Source: Glaciimonas sp. (lineage in GTDB: Bacteria; Pseudomonadota; Gammaproteobacteria; Burkholderiales; Burkholderiaceae_D). From it: a stretch of 64,000 nt of DNA. Numbering within the stretch: position 1 is the stretch's first letter; each line of letters opens with the position of its first letter. The notes beneath the pieces are model-generated. The model was not told the origin of the DNA. It was given only the letters and a program-made list of their open reading frames with translations, and made no database searches. Location: positions 343,734 through 407,733 of the forward strand of contig JABBOY010000003.1 in the NCBI GenBank assembly GCA_012927585.1. The letters are read 5' to 3'. Shown one piece after another: positions 29,126-37,905 of this stretch. Both the position numbers and the translations under genes were made by a program.

Positions 29126-30052
29126 TTGCTGCCGGCTTATATTTCCCACCCAGATTGCATCAAGCATGACATGGGCGATCAAAACCCTGAATGCCCTGAA
29201 CGCATAGGTGCAATCAGCGACCATTTATTAATCAAGGGCTTGCTCGATTACATGATGCCGTACCAAGCGCCGCTGGCGACCGAACATCAACTGGCACAAG
29301 CCCATTCGACACTCTATATTCACGAGCTGGCGGCGCATGTGCCAGACAGCGGGTTTTACCGGGTCGATCCAGATACATGCATGAATCCGCACACCTATCA
29401 GGCGGCATTGCGCGCCGCCGGGGCGGCAGTGCTGGCGACCGATCTGGTCCTCAGCGGCGAGGCACCGGTGGCTTTCTGCAACGTGCGTCCGCCCGGGCAT
29501 CATGCCGAACGCGCTGCGGCCAACGGTTTCTGCTTCTTCAACAACGTAGTGGTCGGCATGCGTCACGCGCTCAATGTGCACGGCTTGCAGCGGGTGGCGC
29601 TGGTGGATTTTGACGTGCACCACGGCAACGGCAGCGAAGACATTCTGCATGACGACCCGCGCACGCTGATGTGCTCCACCTACGAGATTGGCCTCTATCC
29701 ATTTTCAGGCGCAATCCCGCGCGGACCGAACATGGTCAACGTCGGACTGGCGACTCGTTCCGGCGGACAAGCCTTTCGCGATGCGGTTGAAACCCACTGG
29801 ATTCCGGCGCTGGATGCATTCCGGCCGCAGATATTATTTATTTCGGCCGGATTCGACGGCCACCGCGAAGATGACATGGGCAACATCGGCCTGGTGGAGG
29901 CCGATTACGCCTGGGCCACACAGCAACTGGTCGCCGTTGCCAAGCGCCACGCCCAGGGCCGCATCGTTTCCTGCCTGGAAGGCGGCTACGTACTGTCGCC
30001 GCTGGCGCGCAGCGTCGCTGCCCACGTCCGGGTGCTGATTGGCGCCGATTAA
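29126..30052 (+). CDS. Histone deacetylase family (class II-like) deacetylase
   Basis: A 308-residue zinc deacetylase of the HDAC/AcuC/acetylpolyamine amidohydrolase superfamily. Active-site parts: RPPGHHAERAAANGFCFFNN (tandem His), LVDFDVHHGNGSED (zinc Asp and His), SAGFDGHRED (zinc Asp) and EGGYVLS (transition-state Tyr). The start is TTG 29126, with AGGAGA 5 nt upstream; the residues it adds (LPAYISHPDCIKHDMG) are conserved in the family. It is followed after 24 bp by a Pat-like acetyltransferase gene, so protein deacetylation is a good guess. Confidence 0.88.
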   Translation: MLPAYISHPDCIKHDMGDQNPECPERIGAISDHLLIKGLLDYMMPYQAPLATEHQLAQAHSTLYIHELAAHVPDSGFYRVDPDTCMNPHTYQAALRAAGAAVLATDLVLSGEAPVAFCNVRPPGHHAERAAANGFCFFNNVVVGMRHALNVHGLQRVALVDFDVHHGNGSEDILHDDPRTLMCSTYEIGLYPFSGAIPRGPNMVNVGLATRSGGQAFRDAVETHWIPALDAFRPQILFISAGFDGHREDDMGNIGLVEADYAWATQQLVAVAKRHAQGRIVSCLEGGYVLSPLARSVAAHVRVLIGAD

Positions 30053-30076
30053 TTTTCTCTAAAGAACGCAAACCCT

Positions 30077-32755
30077 ATGGATATGTATCATCTGACGCCG
30101 CTGTTTTCCCCCCAATCGATTGTGGTATTCGCAGGCGATACCGAGGCTCCCGACACCCAGACTACGCACGCCAGACTGCTGATACGGCAATTAAAAAGTG
30201 GCGGCTATGCTGGCCCGCTGACTTTTCTCGACATCAATATGCGCGGCACGCTGGCCGATCTGGCACAGGCGCGGGCCGATCTGGCAATTATCGCGCTGCC
30301 CAGCGCACAATTGGCGGCGGCACTGGAAGTGGCCGGCCGGATCCAGTGCAAGGCTGCGCTGATCGTCTCCAGCGGGGTTGATGCCATACTGGCGGCCGAG
30401 TTGCACGCAATCGCGCACCTGCACGCCATACATTTGCTGGGACCGAACTGTCTGGGTTTCCAGCGTCCTAAATCCGGCATTAACGCCAGCGTACTGGGGG
30501 CGATGGCCAAGCCTGGATCGCTGTCGCTGGTGTCGCAATCGGGTGCGTTAACCGCATCGGTGCTGGACTGGGCCGATAAGAACGGCATCGGCTTCGCGTC
30601 CGTGGTTTCGCTCGGCGCCAACACCGCGGTCGATATCGCCCAAGTGCTGAATTACCTGGCGACCGACCGCGAAACTCTGAGCATCGTGGTGTACATGGAA
30701 GGCATCCGCGATGCGCGGCGCTTCATGAGCGCGCTACGGGCGGCTGCCACTGCCAAACCGGTGATCGTGATGAAGTCGGGCCGCCAGCCGGCCGGCTCCC
30801 GAGCCGCCTTGACCCATTCCGGCGCGATTGTCGGCAGCGATGAAGTGTTCGATGCCGCCTTGCGGCGCGCCGGCGCAGTGCGAGTACGCACTTTCGCCCA
30901 GCTGTTTTCCGCTGCCAAATGTCTGGCCTCACGCTACCAACCGGTCGGCAGGCGGCTGGCCGTCATCACCAATGGCGGCGGCCCGGGCGTGCTGGCGGCC
31001 GACTGGGCCAGCGATCTGGGTCTCACGTTGAGTGCGCTCTCGTCCGACGCCGCCAGTGCATTGCAATCACAGTTGCCGGCGCTAGCGACACTGCAAGGCT
31101 TGGTCGACCTGACGGAAGAAGCCGACGCCAGCCACTACCGGGCCGCGCTTAGCGCCTGCGCGGCCGATGGAACTATCGACGGCATCCTGGTGATTCTGTC
31201 GCCTAAGCCTGAACTCGATGTCAATGCCATCGCGCAAGCCCTGGCCGAATTGCAACCGGGTATCTGCAAGCCGCTGATCACCTGTTGGATGGGGGATGCC
31301 CAAGTGGCCGAAGCGCGCGGCATTCTGAGCGACGCCGGCATTCCGACCTTCCGCACCCCGGAAGCAGCGGTAGATGCCTTCAACAACATCGCCTCGTTCT
31401 ACCGCAACCAGCAATTGCTGCTGCAAACGCCGCCGCCACTGACGCATCTGGCGCAACCCGATGTCGAAGGCGCCCGCATCCTGATTGAAAGCGTGCTGGC
31501 CGAACGCCGCAACGTACTCACCGAAATGGAATCGAAGGCATTGCTGGCGGCCTTCCATATCCCGCTGACCAAGACGATTCTAGCCCGTTCGGCCACGGAA
31601 GCGATCCTGATTGCCAACCAACTGGGTTACCCGGTTGCACTGAAAATCGACTCGCCCGACATTTCGCACAAATCCGACGTGCATGGGGTGGCGCTGAATG
31701 TATCCAATGCCGCATCGGTGCGCGATATCTGGCAGGACATGATGGCAACCGTCGCCCGCTTGCGCCCGGATGCCCATATCAACGGCGTGACAATCCAGAA
31801 CATGTCGGGCAAACCGGAGGGCCGAGAACTGTATATCGGCGTGACCACCGATATACCGTTCGGGCCGGTGATCTCTTTTGGCGCCGGCGGCACCATGATC
31901 GAACTGATCGCCGACCGCGCGGTGGAACTGCCACCGCTGAACCAGTTCCTGGCCCAACATCTGATTGACCGGGTGCGCTCGGCTGAGATGCTGGGCGCCT
32001 GGCGCGGTCTGCCAGCCGCCAACAGGGAGTCGCTGGAGCAGATCCTGCTACGGGTATCGGAAATGGTCTGCGCGCTACCGCAATTGCGCGAAATGGATAT
32101 CAATCCGGTAATTGTCGACGCCGACGGCGCGCTGGTAGTCGATGCCCGAATCATCGTCGATCAGGATTCGCCCAGGGCGCATAAATATGGTCACCTGGCA
32201 ATTCTGCCCTACCCATCTAATTACGAGCAAGAGTGGCCGATGCGTAGCGGCGGCAGATATACCGTGCGCCCGATCCGCCCTGACGATGCCGAGATGATCC
32301 AGACTTTCGTGCGCGAATTGTCGCCCAATAGCCGCTACATGCGGTTCATTTCCTCGATGCGCGAACTGCCTTCACGGATGCTGGCACGCTACACGCTGAT
32401 CGATTACGACCGCGAAATGGCACTCATAGCAGTACATCATGTCCGTGCTGCCGGCCCGGACGGCGGCATCAAGGAAACCCAGCAGATGATCGGCGTTTCA
32501 CGCTACATCACCAACCCGGACTTACGCAGTTGCGAATTTTCATTGGCGATTGCCGATGCATTCGGCGGTCAGGGTTTGGGTTCGCGCATGATGTTGTCGA
32601 TCATGGATTTCGCTCGCAACAAGGGCTTGTCGCAAATAGAAGGTTTGGTGCTGAGTAAAAATGCGGCGATGCTGAAGCTAATGCACAGTCTGGGTTTCAC
32701 GGTTAAACCTTACCCGGAAGACCCGGATCTGCGTTTGTGCACCAAACTATTGTAA
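30077..32755 (+). CDS. Pat-like protein: NDP-forming acyl-CoA synthetase domains fused to GNAT acetyltransferase
   Basis: An 892-residue protein. Residues ~5-125 are a CoA-binding Rossmann domain, ~145-440 a succinyl-CoA-ligase-like flavodoxin region, ~480-715 an ATP-grasp domain (VALKIDSPDISHKSDVHGVALN), and ~725-890 a GNAT domain with acetyl-CoA motif GGQGLGSRMM. The layout matches lysine acetyltransferase Pat/PatZ. H247 in ALTHSGAIVG aligns by motif with the phospho-histidine of ADP-forming acetyl-CoA synthetases, so ligase activity may be retained; that needs an alignment. It sits in one operon with a deacetylase. Confidence 0.9.
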   Translation: MDMYHLTPLFSPQSIVVFAGDTEAPDTQTTHARLLIRQLKSGGYAGPLTFLDINMRGTLADLAQARADLAIIALPSAQLAAALEVAGRIQCKAALIVSSGVDAILAAELHAIAHLHAIHLLGPNCLGFQRPKSGINASVLGAMAKPGSLSLVSQSGALTASVLDWADKNGIGFASVVSLGANTAVDIAQVLNYLATDRETLSIVVYMEGIRDARRFMSALRAAATAKPVIVMKSGRQPAGSRAALTHSGAIVGSDEVFDAALRRAGAVRVRTFAQLFSAAKCLASRYQPVGRRLAVITNGGGPGVLAADWASDLGLTLSALSSDAASALQSQLPALATLQGLVDLTEEADASHYRAALSACAADGTIDGILVILSPKPELDVNAIAQALAELQPGICKPLITCWMGDAQVAEARGILSDAGIPTFRTPEAAVDAFNNIASFYRNQQLLLQTPPPLTHLAQPDVEGARILIESVLAERRNVLTEMESKALLAAFHIPLTKTILARSATEAILIANQLGYPVALKIDSPDISHKSDVHGVALNVSNAASVRDIWQDMMATVARLRPDAHINGVTIQNMSGKPEGRELYIGVTTDIPFGPVISFGAGGTMIELIADRAVELPPLNQFLAQHLIDRVRSAEMLGAWRGLPAANRESLEQILLRVSEMVCALPQLREMDINPVIVDADGALVVDARIIVDQDSPRAHKYGHLAILPYPSNYEQEWPMRSGGRYTVRPIRPDDAEMIQTFVRELSPNSRYMRFISSMRELPSRMLARYTLIDYDREMALIAVHHVRAAGPDGGIKETQQMIGVSRYITNPDLRSCEFSLAIADAFGGQGLGSRMMLSIMDFARNKGLSQIEGLVLSKNAAMLKLMHSLGFTVKPYPEDPDLRLCTKLL

Positions 32756-32779
32756 AAGGCCACACGGCAAGAGTGGGCG

Positions 32780-33505
32780 TTAAAACCGTTCATACCCCAG
32801 CAAATAACGCCATTGGCCGACCGCCAAGCCGGCCAATGGCATGCGCCCAATACGAATGCGCCGCATAGCGTCCACTGTCAAGCCGACGGCCTTGCACATG
32901 TGAGCGATCTGGCCGTCTTGTGGGCCTTTGACGGCGAAGCGCAACCGGCTTTCACTCTGCCAACTGACATTAATCGGTGCCAGCGGTCGGCCGTTGAAGT
33001 ACAAACCATGATTGAGCAACGCAAGCCCATTCGACACTAACTCACCACTGACATCGACGATGAATTCCTGCTCTATTCTGGATCCATCCTCAATCAATTT
33101 GCGCTTGATCCGCCAGTCCTGGGTGAATACCATTAATCCGCTGGACGACGCATCCAAATCATTCGTCAGACTCAAATCAATCAGATGCCGTTTCAAAAAA
33201 CGCATATCGGAACGATCATCAGCGATGTGATTTTCAGTGGAAATGTAGGCTGGCAGGCTCTGCGCTTCAACCTGAATTCCGACCCTAACCGGCTTATGCA
33301 GCAGAATTGTGACAGGCAATGCCGGAACCAGAGTGGCGCGCGGCAGGCGCTCCACAATCTGTTGCGGTAGCACCCTGAAGCCGGATTCCTCGATCACCTG
33401 CCCATCTACCAGAACCCAACCACCCTCGATATATTGCTCTGCCTCACGCCGCGAACAGGGGACAACCTCGGCGACACGTTTGGCCAAGCGAACGGATTCT
33501 GTCAT
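32780..33505 (-). CDS. S4-domain pseudouridine synthase-like protein (RluF/RsuA group), atypical active site
   Basis: About 241 residues. An N-terminal S4 RNA-binding domain (RLAKRVAEVVPCSRREAEQYIEGGWVLVDG) precedes a pseudouridine synthase fold, ending MRRIRIGRMPLAGLAVGQWRYL as in the RsuA/RluB/RluF group. The catalytic loop usually reads GRLD; here it is NDLDASSSGLMVF, so the Asp is present but the preceding conserved Arg is not. It may be a divergent enzyme or an RNA binder without activity. ATG 33505 is used because conservation begins at MTESVRLAKRV. Confidence 0.78.
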   Translation of the reverse strand: MTESVRLAKRVAEVVPCSRREAEQYIEGGWVLVDGQVIEESGFRVLPQQIVERLPRATLVPALPVTILLHKPVRVGIQVEAQSLPAYISTENHIADDRSDMRFLKRHLIDLSLTNDLDASSSGLMVFTQDWRIKRKLIEDGSRIEQEFIVDVSGELVSNGLALLNHGLYFNGRPLAPINVSWQSESRLRFAVKGPQDGQIAHMCKAVGLTVDAMRRIRIGRMPLAGLAVGQWRYLLGYERF

Positions 33506-33604
33506 GGTAAAGATCGAATGAATTGGAATCGCGCATTGTAACCGCCGCCAGCGCAAGAACGCGTCAAACCAAGTTGAATCGCTTATGTCGCATCCATATC
33601 GGGT

Positions 33605-33826
33605 TTATATCGATACGGCGGCAAGCAGACGATGCGCCAAGGCCTTAGCCTCATCCAGTGCTTCATTAGAAGAGCTAGAAACTGCTTCGACATTATGTCG
33701 CACTTCAGTATGTCCGGCATTGGTCTGGCTCTTCAGCAGCACTGTGCCCTGAAATTGATCATGGCCCAAAATGATCACATCAACCTCAGCCCTTGAATTA
33801 TTTTTTGTGTAACTGAGCAGTGTCAT
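33605..33826 (-). CDS. Small hypothetical protein
   Basis: A 73-residue protein (MTLLSYTKNNSRAEVDVIIL... ALAHRLLAAVSI). AAGGAG lies 7 nt before the ATG, which supports expression. The fold looks like beta strands followed by one long helix. No family recognised. Confidence 0.6.
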   Translation of the reverse strand: MTLLSYTKNNSRAEVDVIILGHDQFQGTVLLKSQTNAGHTEVRHNVEAVSSSSNEALDEAKALAHRLLAAVSI

Positions 33827-33900
33827 GTTTCACTCCTTGACGATCAGAATGCATGGGACAAAAGCGACAAAGCGATACCGTTTGAACGTGCGTGCAATCC

Positions 33901-34059
33901 CTACGTTGACAGGGCGCTGCTTGGATTATGATCCGGCACGGGCGGTTCATCCATAGGTTCTGGAAGGCGATCCGGCAACTCAGGCTCTTCTACCGGTTCG
34001 GGTGTCGGAGCCTGATGATCACAAACTAGGCCGCCGATATTCTTTCGCATTTCAAACAT
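33901..34059 (-). CDS. Very small Pro/Glu-rich protein
   Basis: A 52-residue frame starting MFEMRKNIGGLVCDHQAPTP, then a PEPVEEPELPDRLPEPMDEP-type acidic proline-rich tail. GGGGGA lies 6 nt before the ATG. It precedes the other small gene at 33605 on the same strand. Such short proline-rich proteins occur as uncharacterised genes in several proteobacteria; no function is known. Confidence 0.45.
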   Translation of the reverse strand: MFEMRKNIGGLVCDHQAPTPEPVEEPELPDRLPEPMDEPPVPDHNPSSALST

Positions 34060-34364
34060 ATATCCCCCGTCAATATGTTAACGCTCTAACTCTAGCATCA
34101 CCATCTAAATCGGCATTGAAATCGCGCAGATATCCCTACCACAGCCTCCGGTAGATGCGCGTTTTGACACGCGAAACGTCTGAACTGCCCAGTCCGGTTT
34201 ACGCACATCGCCGTGATCGCTGTAATGCCAATCGGGATAGCCCCTAGCCGCCAAACAAACAATATCATTTCTTTGTACATCAATCGTGAACACGAAAGCA
34301 AAGCCCATGTAGTGCAGTACAACAAGCGAAGCTGGCAAATTACACGATTAATTTAAAGATGGAA
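34060..34364. other. Intergenic stretch with an uncertain minus-strand frame
   Basis: A minus-strand frame from ATG 34308 to 34105 would give about 67 residues (starting MGFAFVFTIDVQRNDIVCLA). It has ordinary codon use but no ribosome-binding site and no recognised family. It could be a gene remnant. Nothing else is seen here. Confidence 0.25.
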
Positions 34365-34841
34365 TCAATAACGATAGATGCGGTTGCCCTCGATGCGCAC
34401 ACGATTGCCAATACGCAAGTCGGCAATACTATCTTGGTTTATGGTTTGATAGCCACCATTATTCAGCCGCACTCTGATCTGATACATGTCACGCGTCTGG
34501 GCTCGATTATTTTGTTCTATCTGATTGCCAGCCATCGCACCACCCACCACGCCAGCTATCGTAGCAACCGTCCTGCCAGTGCCTCCACCGACTTGATTCC
34601 CGAGCAGACCACCCACTACACCGCCCGCCACGGCACCAACACCCACACCGCTGCCGGCATTGGCTTGCACCACTTGAATTGAATCAATGACACCGAATTC
34701 ACTATATTGGGGCTGAGAGGATTGTGCTCCAGCAGGATAATAAGGCTGCGAAACCGGCATCTGGTTATATGGGCTGGCACAGCCGCTTAGGACTGCTGCT
34801 GCAAGAACAAAAGTTGCGACAACCGTATAGTTTGTTTTCAT
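34365..34841 (-). CDS. Outer-membrane lipoprotein with glycine-zipper 2TM domain (SlyB/Pcp-like)
   Basis: A 158-residue lipoprotein (lipobox LSGC at residues 18-22). The central part AGSGVGVGAVAGGVVGGLLG... GTGRTVATIAGVVGGAMAGN is a glycine-zipper hairpin. The C-terminal ~45 residues (YQIRVRLNNGGYQTINQDSIADLRIGNRVRIEGNRIYRY) are the small beta domain of the SlyB/Pcp group. AGGAG precedes the ATG. Role: envelope structure or stress; exact partner unknown. Confidence 0.88.
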   Translation of the reverse strand: MKTNYTVVATFVLAAAVLSGCASPYNQMPVSQPYYPAGAQSSQPQYSEFGVIDSIQVVQANAGSGVGVGAVAGGVVGGLLGNQVGGGTGRTVATIAGVVGGAMAGNQIEQNNRAQTRDMYQIRVRLNNGGYQTINQDSIADLRIGNRVRIEGNRIYRY

Positions 34842-34971
34842 GATTTCTCCTGTTTTTAGACCGCTTTCATATTAGACATCGAACCCGTAAAAGAAGCTAT
34901 GCATAATGCGTAAGGACTGCAACAAACGGTAACAATTTTGGCGCCAAACTTGCATTGAAAAAAGCCAGATA

Positions 34972-35004
34972 AAAAAAAGCCCGCGAACCTTTCGGCGCGG
35001 GCTA
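34972..35004 (-). terminator. Intrinsic terminator of prfC
   Basis: AGCCCGCG (34979-34986) pairs with CGCGGGCT (34997-35004). On the minus strand the stem is followed by a run of T (A-tract at 34972-34979 on plus). It lies 117 bp after the prfC stop. Confidence 0.85.
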
Positions 35005-35120
35005 AATCCAATCTTTTTAAAGAGTTGGAGGAGACAAATTCATAATATCGCAGTGCAACATATGTGTCTTCTCAAATTTTGTGATGTCGGATATTTCCAT
35101 TCAAAATAGTCGATTCTGGA

Positions 35121-36791
35121 TTAAGCAAGTTTTACTGCATGCTCCCGCGTCGCATGGAATGTCAATTGCGGCCAGCGTTCCTGGGTTAGCTTGAGATTGA
35201 TGCCGGAAGAAGCCAAATAAGCGAGATTTCCGGCAGCGTCATGAGCGAGGTTATGTCCTGCAGATGATTTCTCGAAATCGGACAGCATCCGCTTGTCTTC
35301 CGCAGTCACCCAGCGCGCACTACTGATACTGGTGCCTTCGAACACCGCATCGACCCCATATTCATTTTTCAAGCGACTGGCAACCACTTCGAACTGCAGC
35401 ACGCCGACTGCACCCAAAATTAAATTACCGCCAAGAGTCGGCTTGAAGACCTGAACCGCGCCTTCCTCGCCCAATTGCTGCAATCCTTTATGCAATTGCT
35501 TTATCTTGAGTGGGTTCAGTATCCGTACGCTACGGAAAAAATCCGGTGCAAAATAGGGAATTCCAGTGAATTGCAGCAATTCACCTTCGGAAAAACTATC
35601 CCCGATCTGCATATTGCCGTGATTCGGCAAACCGATGATATCGCCAGCGTACGCCTCTTCCACCTGCTCCCGGCTGGAAGCCATGAAAGTAACCACATTT
35701 GAGACTCTAATCTCTCGATTCAGGCGCAGATGCTTAATCTTCATGCCACGCTCGAAGTGACCAGAACACACGCGTAAAAAGGCAATTCGATCCCGGTGTG
35801 CCGGATCCATATTGGCTTGAATTTTGAAGACAAAGCCGGAGAACGGGACTTCAGTCGGCACCACCGATCGCACGGTAGCATCTCGGGCCAGCGGTGCCGG
35901 CGCCCAGTCCAGCAGCACATCGAGAATTTCGCGCACGCCAAAATTATTGATTGCGGAGCCAAAAAATACGGGCGTTTGCGTACCTGCGAGATATGCGTCA
36001 AGATCAAACGGATGTGAGGCCCCATGAACCAGTTCGACTTCCATCTTGAGTTGCTCGATCTCAAGCGGAAACATTTTTACCAAGCGAGGATTATCTATAC
36101 CCTTGATGATGTCGAATTCCTGATCGGCACGTTCTGAGCCTGCAGCAAACAGCCTGATCTCGTCGAGAATCAAGTGATACACACCCCGGAAAGTTTTACC
36201 CATGCCTATCGGCCAAGTGATTGGCGCGCACTGGATTTTGAGTACAGACTCGACCTCATCCAGTAATTCCAGAGGATCTCTGGTCTCACGGTCCATTTTA
36301 TTCATGAAAGTCAGAATCGGCGTGTTGCGCATCCGGCAAACATTGAGAAGTTTGATGGTCTGCGCCTCAACACCCTTGGCACCATCAATAACCATTAACG
36401 CTGAATCGACCGCAGTCAAAACGCGATAAGTGTCTTCAGAAAAATCCTGGTGACCCGGAGTATCCAGAAGATTCACGACATGATCGCGATACTCGAACTG
36501 CATCACAGAACTGGCAACTGAAATGCCGCGCTGTTTTTCAATTTCCATCCAATCCGACGTCGCATGACGACCGCTTTTTCTGGCTTTCACTGTGCCTGCA
36601 AGTTGAATCGCACCAGAAAATAACAACAATTTCTCAGTCAACGTGGTCTTGCCGGCATCCGGATGTGAAATGATGCCAAAAGTGCGACGGCGCATCACTT
36701 CATGCGCAATCTGTCCAGTGGAAACCTGCCGGATCACAGGTGCAGAGTTATCAATGGTTTCAGTGACTAAGGTATCGGTGGTGGTAGACAT
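35121..36791 (-). CDS. prfC: Peptide chain release factor 3
   Basis: A 556-residue translational GTPase that recycles RF1/RF2 after peptide release. G1 [17 protein letters not shown], switch [22 protein letters not shown]4 TFMNKMDRE, plus the RF3-specific [17 protein letters not shown]. An N-terminal extension of ~30 residues ([16 protein letters not shown]...) precedes the usual start region; a later in-frame Met ([11 protein letters not shown]) would also give a functional core. It is monocistronic with its own terminator. Confidence 0.95.
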   Translation of the reverse strand: MSTTTDTLVTETIDNSAPVIRQVSTGQIAHEVMRRRTFGIISHPDAGKTTLTEKLLLFSGAIQLAGTVKARKSGRHATSDWMEIEKQRGISVASSVMQFEYRDHVVNLLDTPGHQDFSEDTYRVLTAVDSALMVIDGAKGVEAQTIKLLNVCRMRNTPILTFMNKMDRETRDPLELLDEVESVLKIQCAPITWPIGMGKTFRGVYHLILDEIRLFAAGSERADQEFDIIKGIDNPRLVKMFPLEIEQLKMEVELVHGASHPFDLDAYLAGTQTPVFFGSAINNFGVREILDVLLDWAPAPLARDATVRSVVPTEVPFSGFVFKIQANMDPAHRDRIAFLRVCSGHFERGMKIKHLRLNREIRVSNVVTFMASSREQVEEAYAGDIIGLPNHGNMQIGDSFSEGELLQFTGIPYFAPDFFRSVRILNPLKIKQLHKGLQQLGEEGAVQVFKPTLGGNLILGAVGVLQFEVVASRLKNEYGVDAVFEGTSISSARWVTAEDKRMLSDFEKSSAGHNLAHDAAGNLAYLASSGINLKLTQERWPQLTFHATREHAVKLA

Positions 36792-36954
36792 GGTGATGAC
36801 CTGAAAGGCGTAAAGCTAGTAGCATTATTCGTTCTTAATGCCTGAAAAATTGTGCCAAACGCGTCAACCCCTGACGCCGTATCTGGCTACTCCTGTAATG
36901 CAAGAACAAGCAGGTCAAGGTTATTGCGCTTAAATCAATCAATATCGCGTACCG

Positions 36955-36979
36955 TGAGACGACAATGGAAAACGTCTCA
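36955..36979. other. Small inverted repeat after the merR gene
   Basis: TGAGACG (36955-36961) and CGTCTCA (36973-36979) are a 7-bp inverted repeat 70 bp downstream of the MerR-family gene. A weak terminator for the long minus-strand operon is possible; no T-tract follows on the minus strand. Confidence 0.3.
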
Positions 36980-37047
36980 TTTGTGATCCGATGGGGTGCA
37001 ATTGAACGGGAAATCGCAATTTCTTAAATACGCGATCCGCTTGGCGG

Positions 37048-37455
37048 TTATCCTTGCAAAAGAAACAGTATTTCCTTCAACTCGGTGCGGATGCCAATTA
37101 ATTTCTCATTAAGCATCAAATTCAAATGAGCTTCGACACCGTCTGAATTTGCAACATTCTCAACTACAGCCTCAACCATTCGACCGCCCAGTTTGTTGCG
37201 AGCACCATTGATGGTAAACCCCTGCTCGTACAATAACTCGCGGATATGCCGGATCAGCAAAACTTCGTGGTGCTGATAATAACGCCGGTTACCCCGACGC
37301 TTGACAGGCTTCAACTGGGTAAATTCCTGCTCCCAGTAGCGCAAAACATGCGGTTTAACACCACACAAATCACTGACCTCACCAATAGTGAAATATCGTT
37401 TCGCCGGGATTGGAGGCAAAACGACCAGTTCTTGCTTATTGACTCGATCATTCAT
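37048..37455 (-). CDS. MerR-family regulator (pheT-ihfA operon type)
   Basis: A 135-residue MerR protein. Winged helix YFTIGEVSDLCGVKPHVLRYWEQEFTQLKPVKRRGNRRYYQ is followed by a helical dimerisation region; no metal-binding cysteines are seen. It follows ihfA by 16 bp on the same strand. This gene is a conserved neighbour of ihfA in beta- and gamma-proteobacteria, but its targets are unknown. Confidence 0.9.
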   Translation of the reverse strand: MNDRVNKQELVVLPPIPAKRYFTIGEVSDLCGVKPHVLRYWEQEFTQLKPVKRRGNRRYYQHHEVLLIRHIRELLYEQGFTINGARNKLGGRMVEAVVENVANSDGVEAHLNLMLNEKLIGIRTELKEILFLLQG

Positions 37456-37471
37456 CAGTGAATCTCAGGCC

Positions 37472-37885
37472 TCAGGCAGCGTAGATTGAAGACTTAGCGC
37501 TAGCATCATCAACCATGTCCTTGAGTTTTTGGCTTGCATGAAAAGTGACCACACGCCGCGCAGTAATCGGAATCTCTTCACCTGTTTTCGGGTTGCGCCC
37601 TGGTCTCTGCGGTTTATCTCTTAGCTGAAAATTACCGAACCCGGACAATTTGACTGCCTCGCCACGCTCAAGAGCGTTGCGTATTTCGTCAAAAAAAGTT
37701 TCTACCATATCTTTTGCTTCACGCTTATTCAAACCGACCCGCTCGAAAAGAAGTTCTGCCAACTCTGACTTGGTCAAAGTTGGCAGAACTTTCTCAGCTT
37801 GAGAACGTGCCCTTGCTTCGAGCTTCGCCCGATTAAGATCCGCATCCAAAACGGACTCAAGTTTGACAGAATTCACGTTATTCAT
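37472..37885 (-). CDS. ihfA: Integration host factor, alpha subunit
   Basis: About 137 residues. The DNA-bending HU/IHF fold spans ~35-130: [36 protein letters not shown], then [25 protein letters not shown] with the intercalating Pro. A charged N-terminal extension of ~35 residues is present, as in other Oxalobacteraceae. ATG 37885 is chosen; a GTG at 37909 overlaps the pheT stop (GTGA) and is a real alternative through coupling. Confidence 0.92.
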   Translation of the reverse strand: MNNVNSVKLESVLDADLNRAKLEARARSQAEKVLPTLTKSELAELLFERVGLNKREAKDMVETFFDEIRNALERGEAVKLSGFGNFQLRDKPQRPGRNPKTGEEIPITARRVVTFHASQKLKDMVDDASAKSSIYAA

Positions 37886-37905
37886 TTCGGAGTTCCCACT
37901 TGGCC

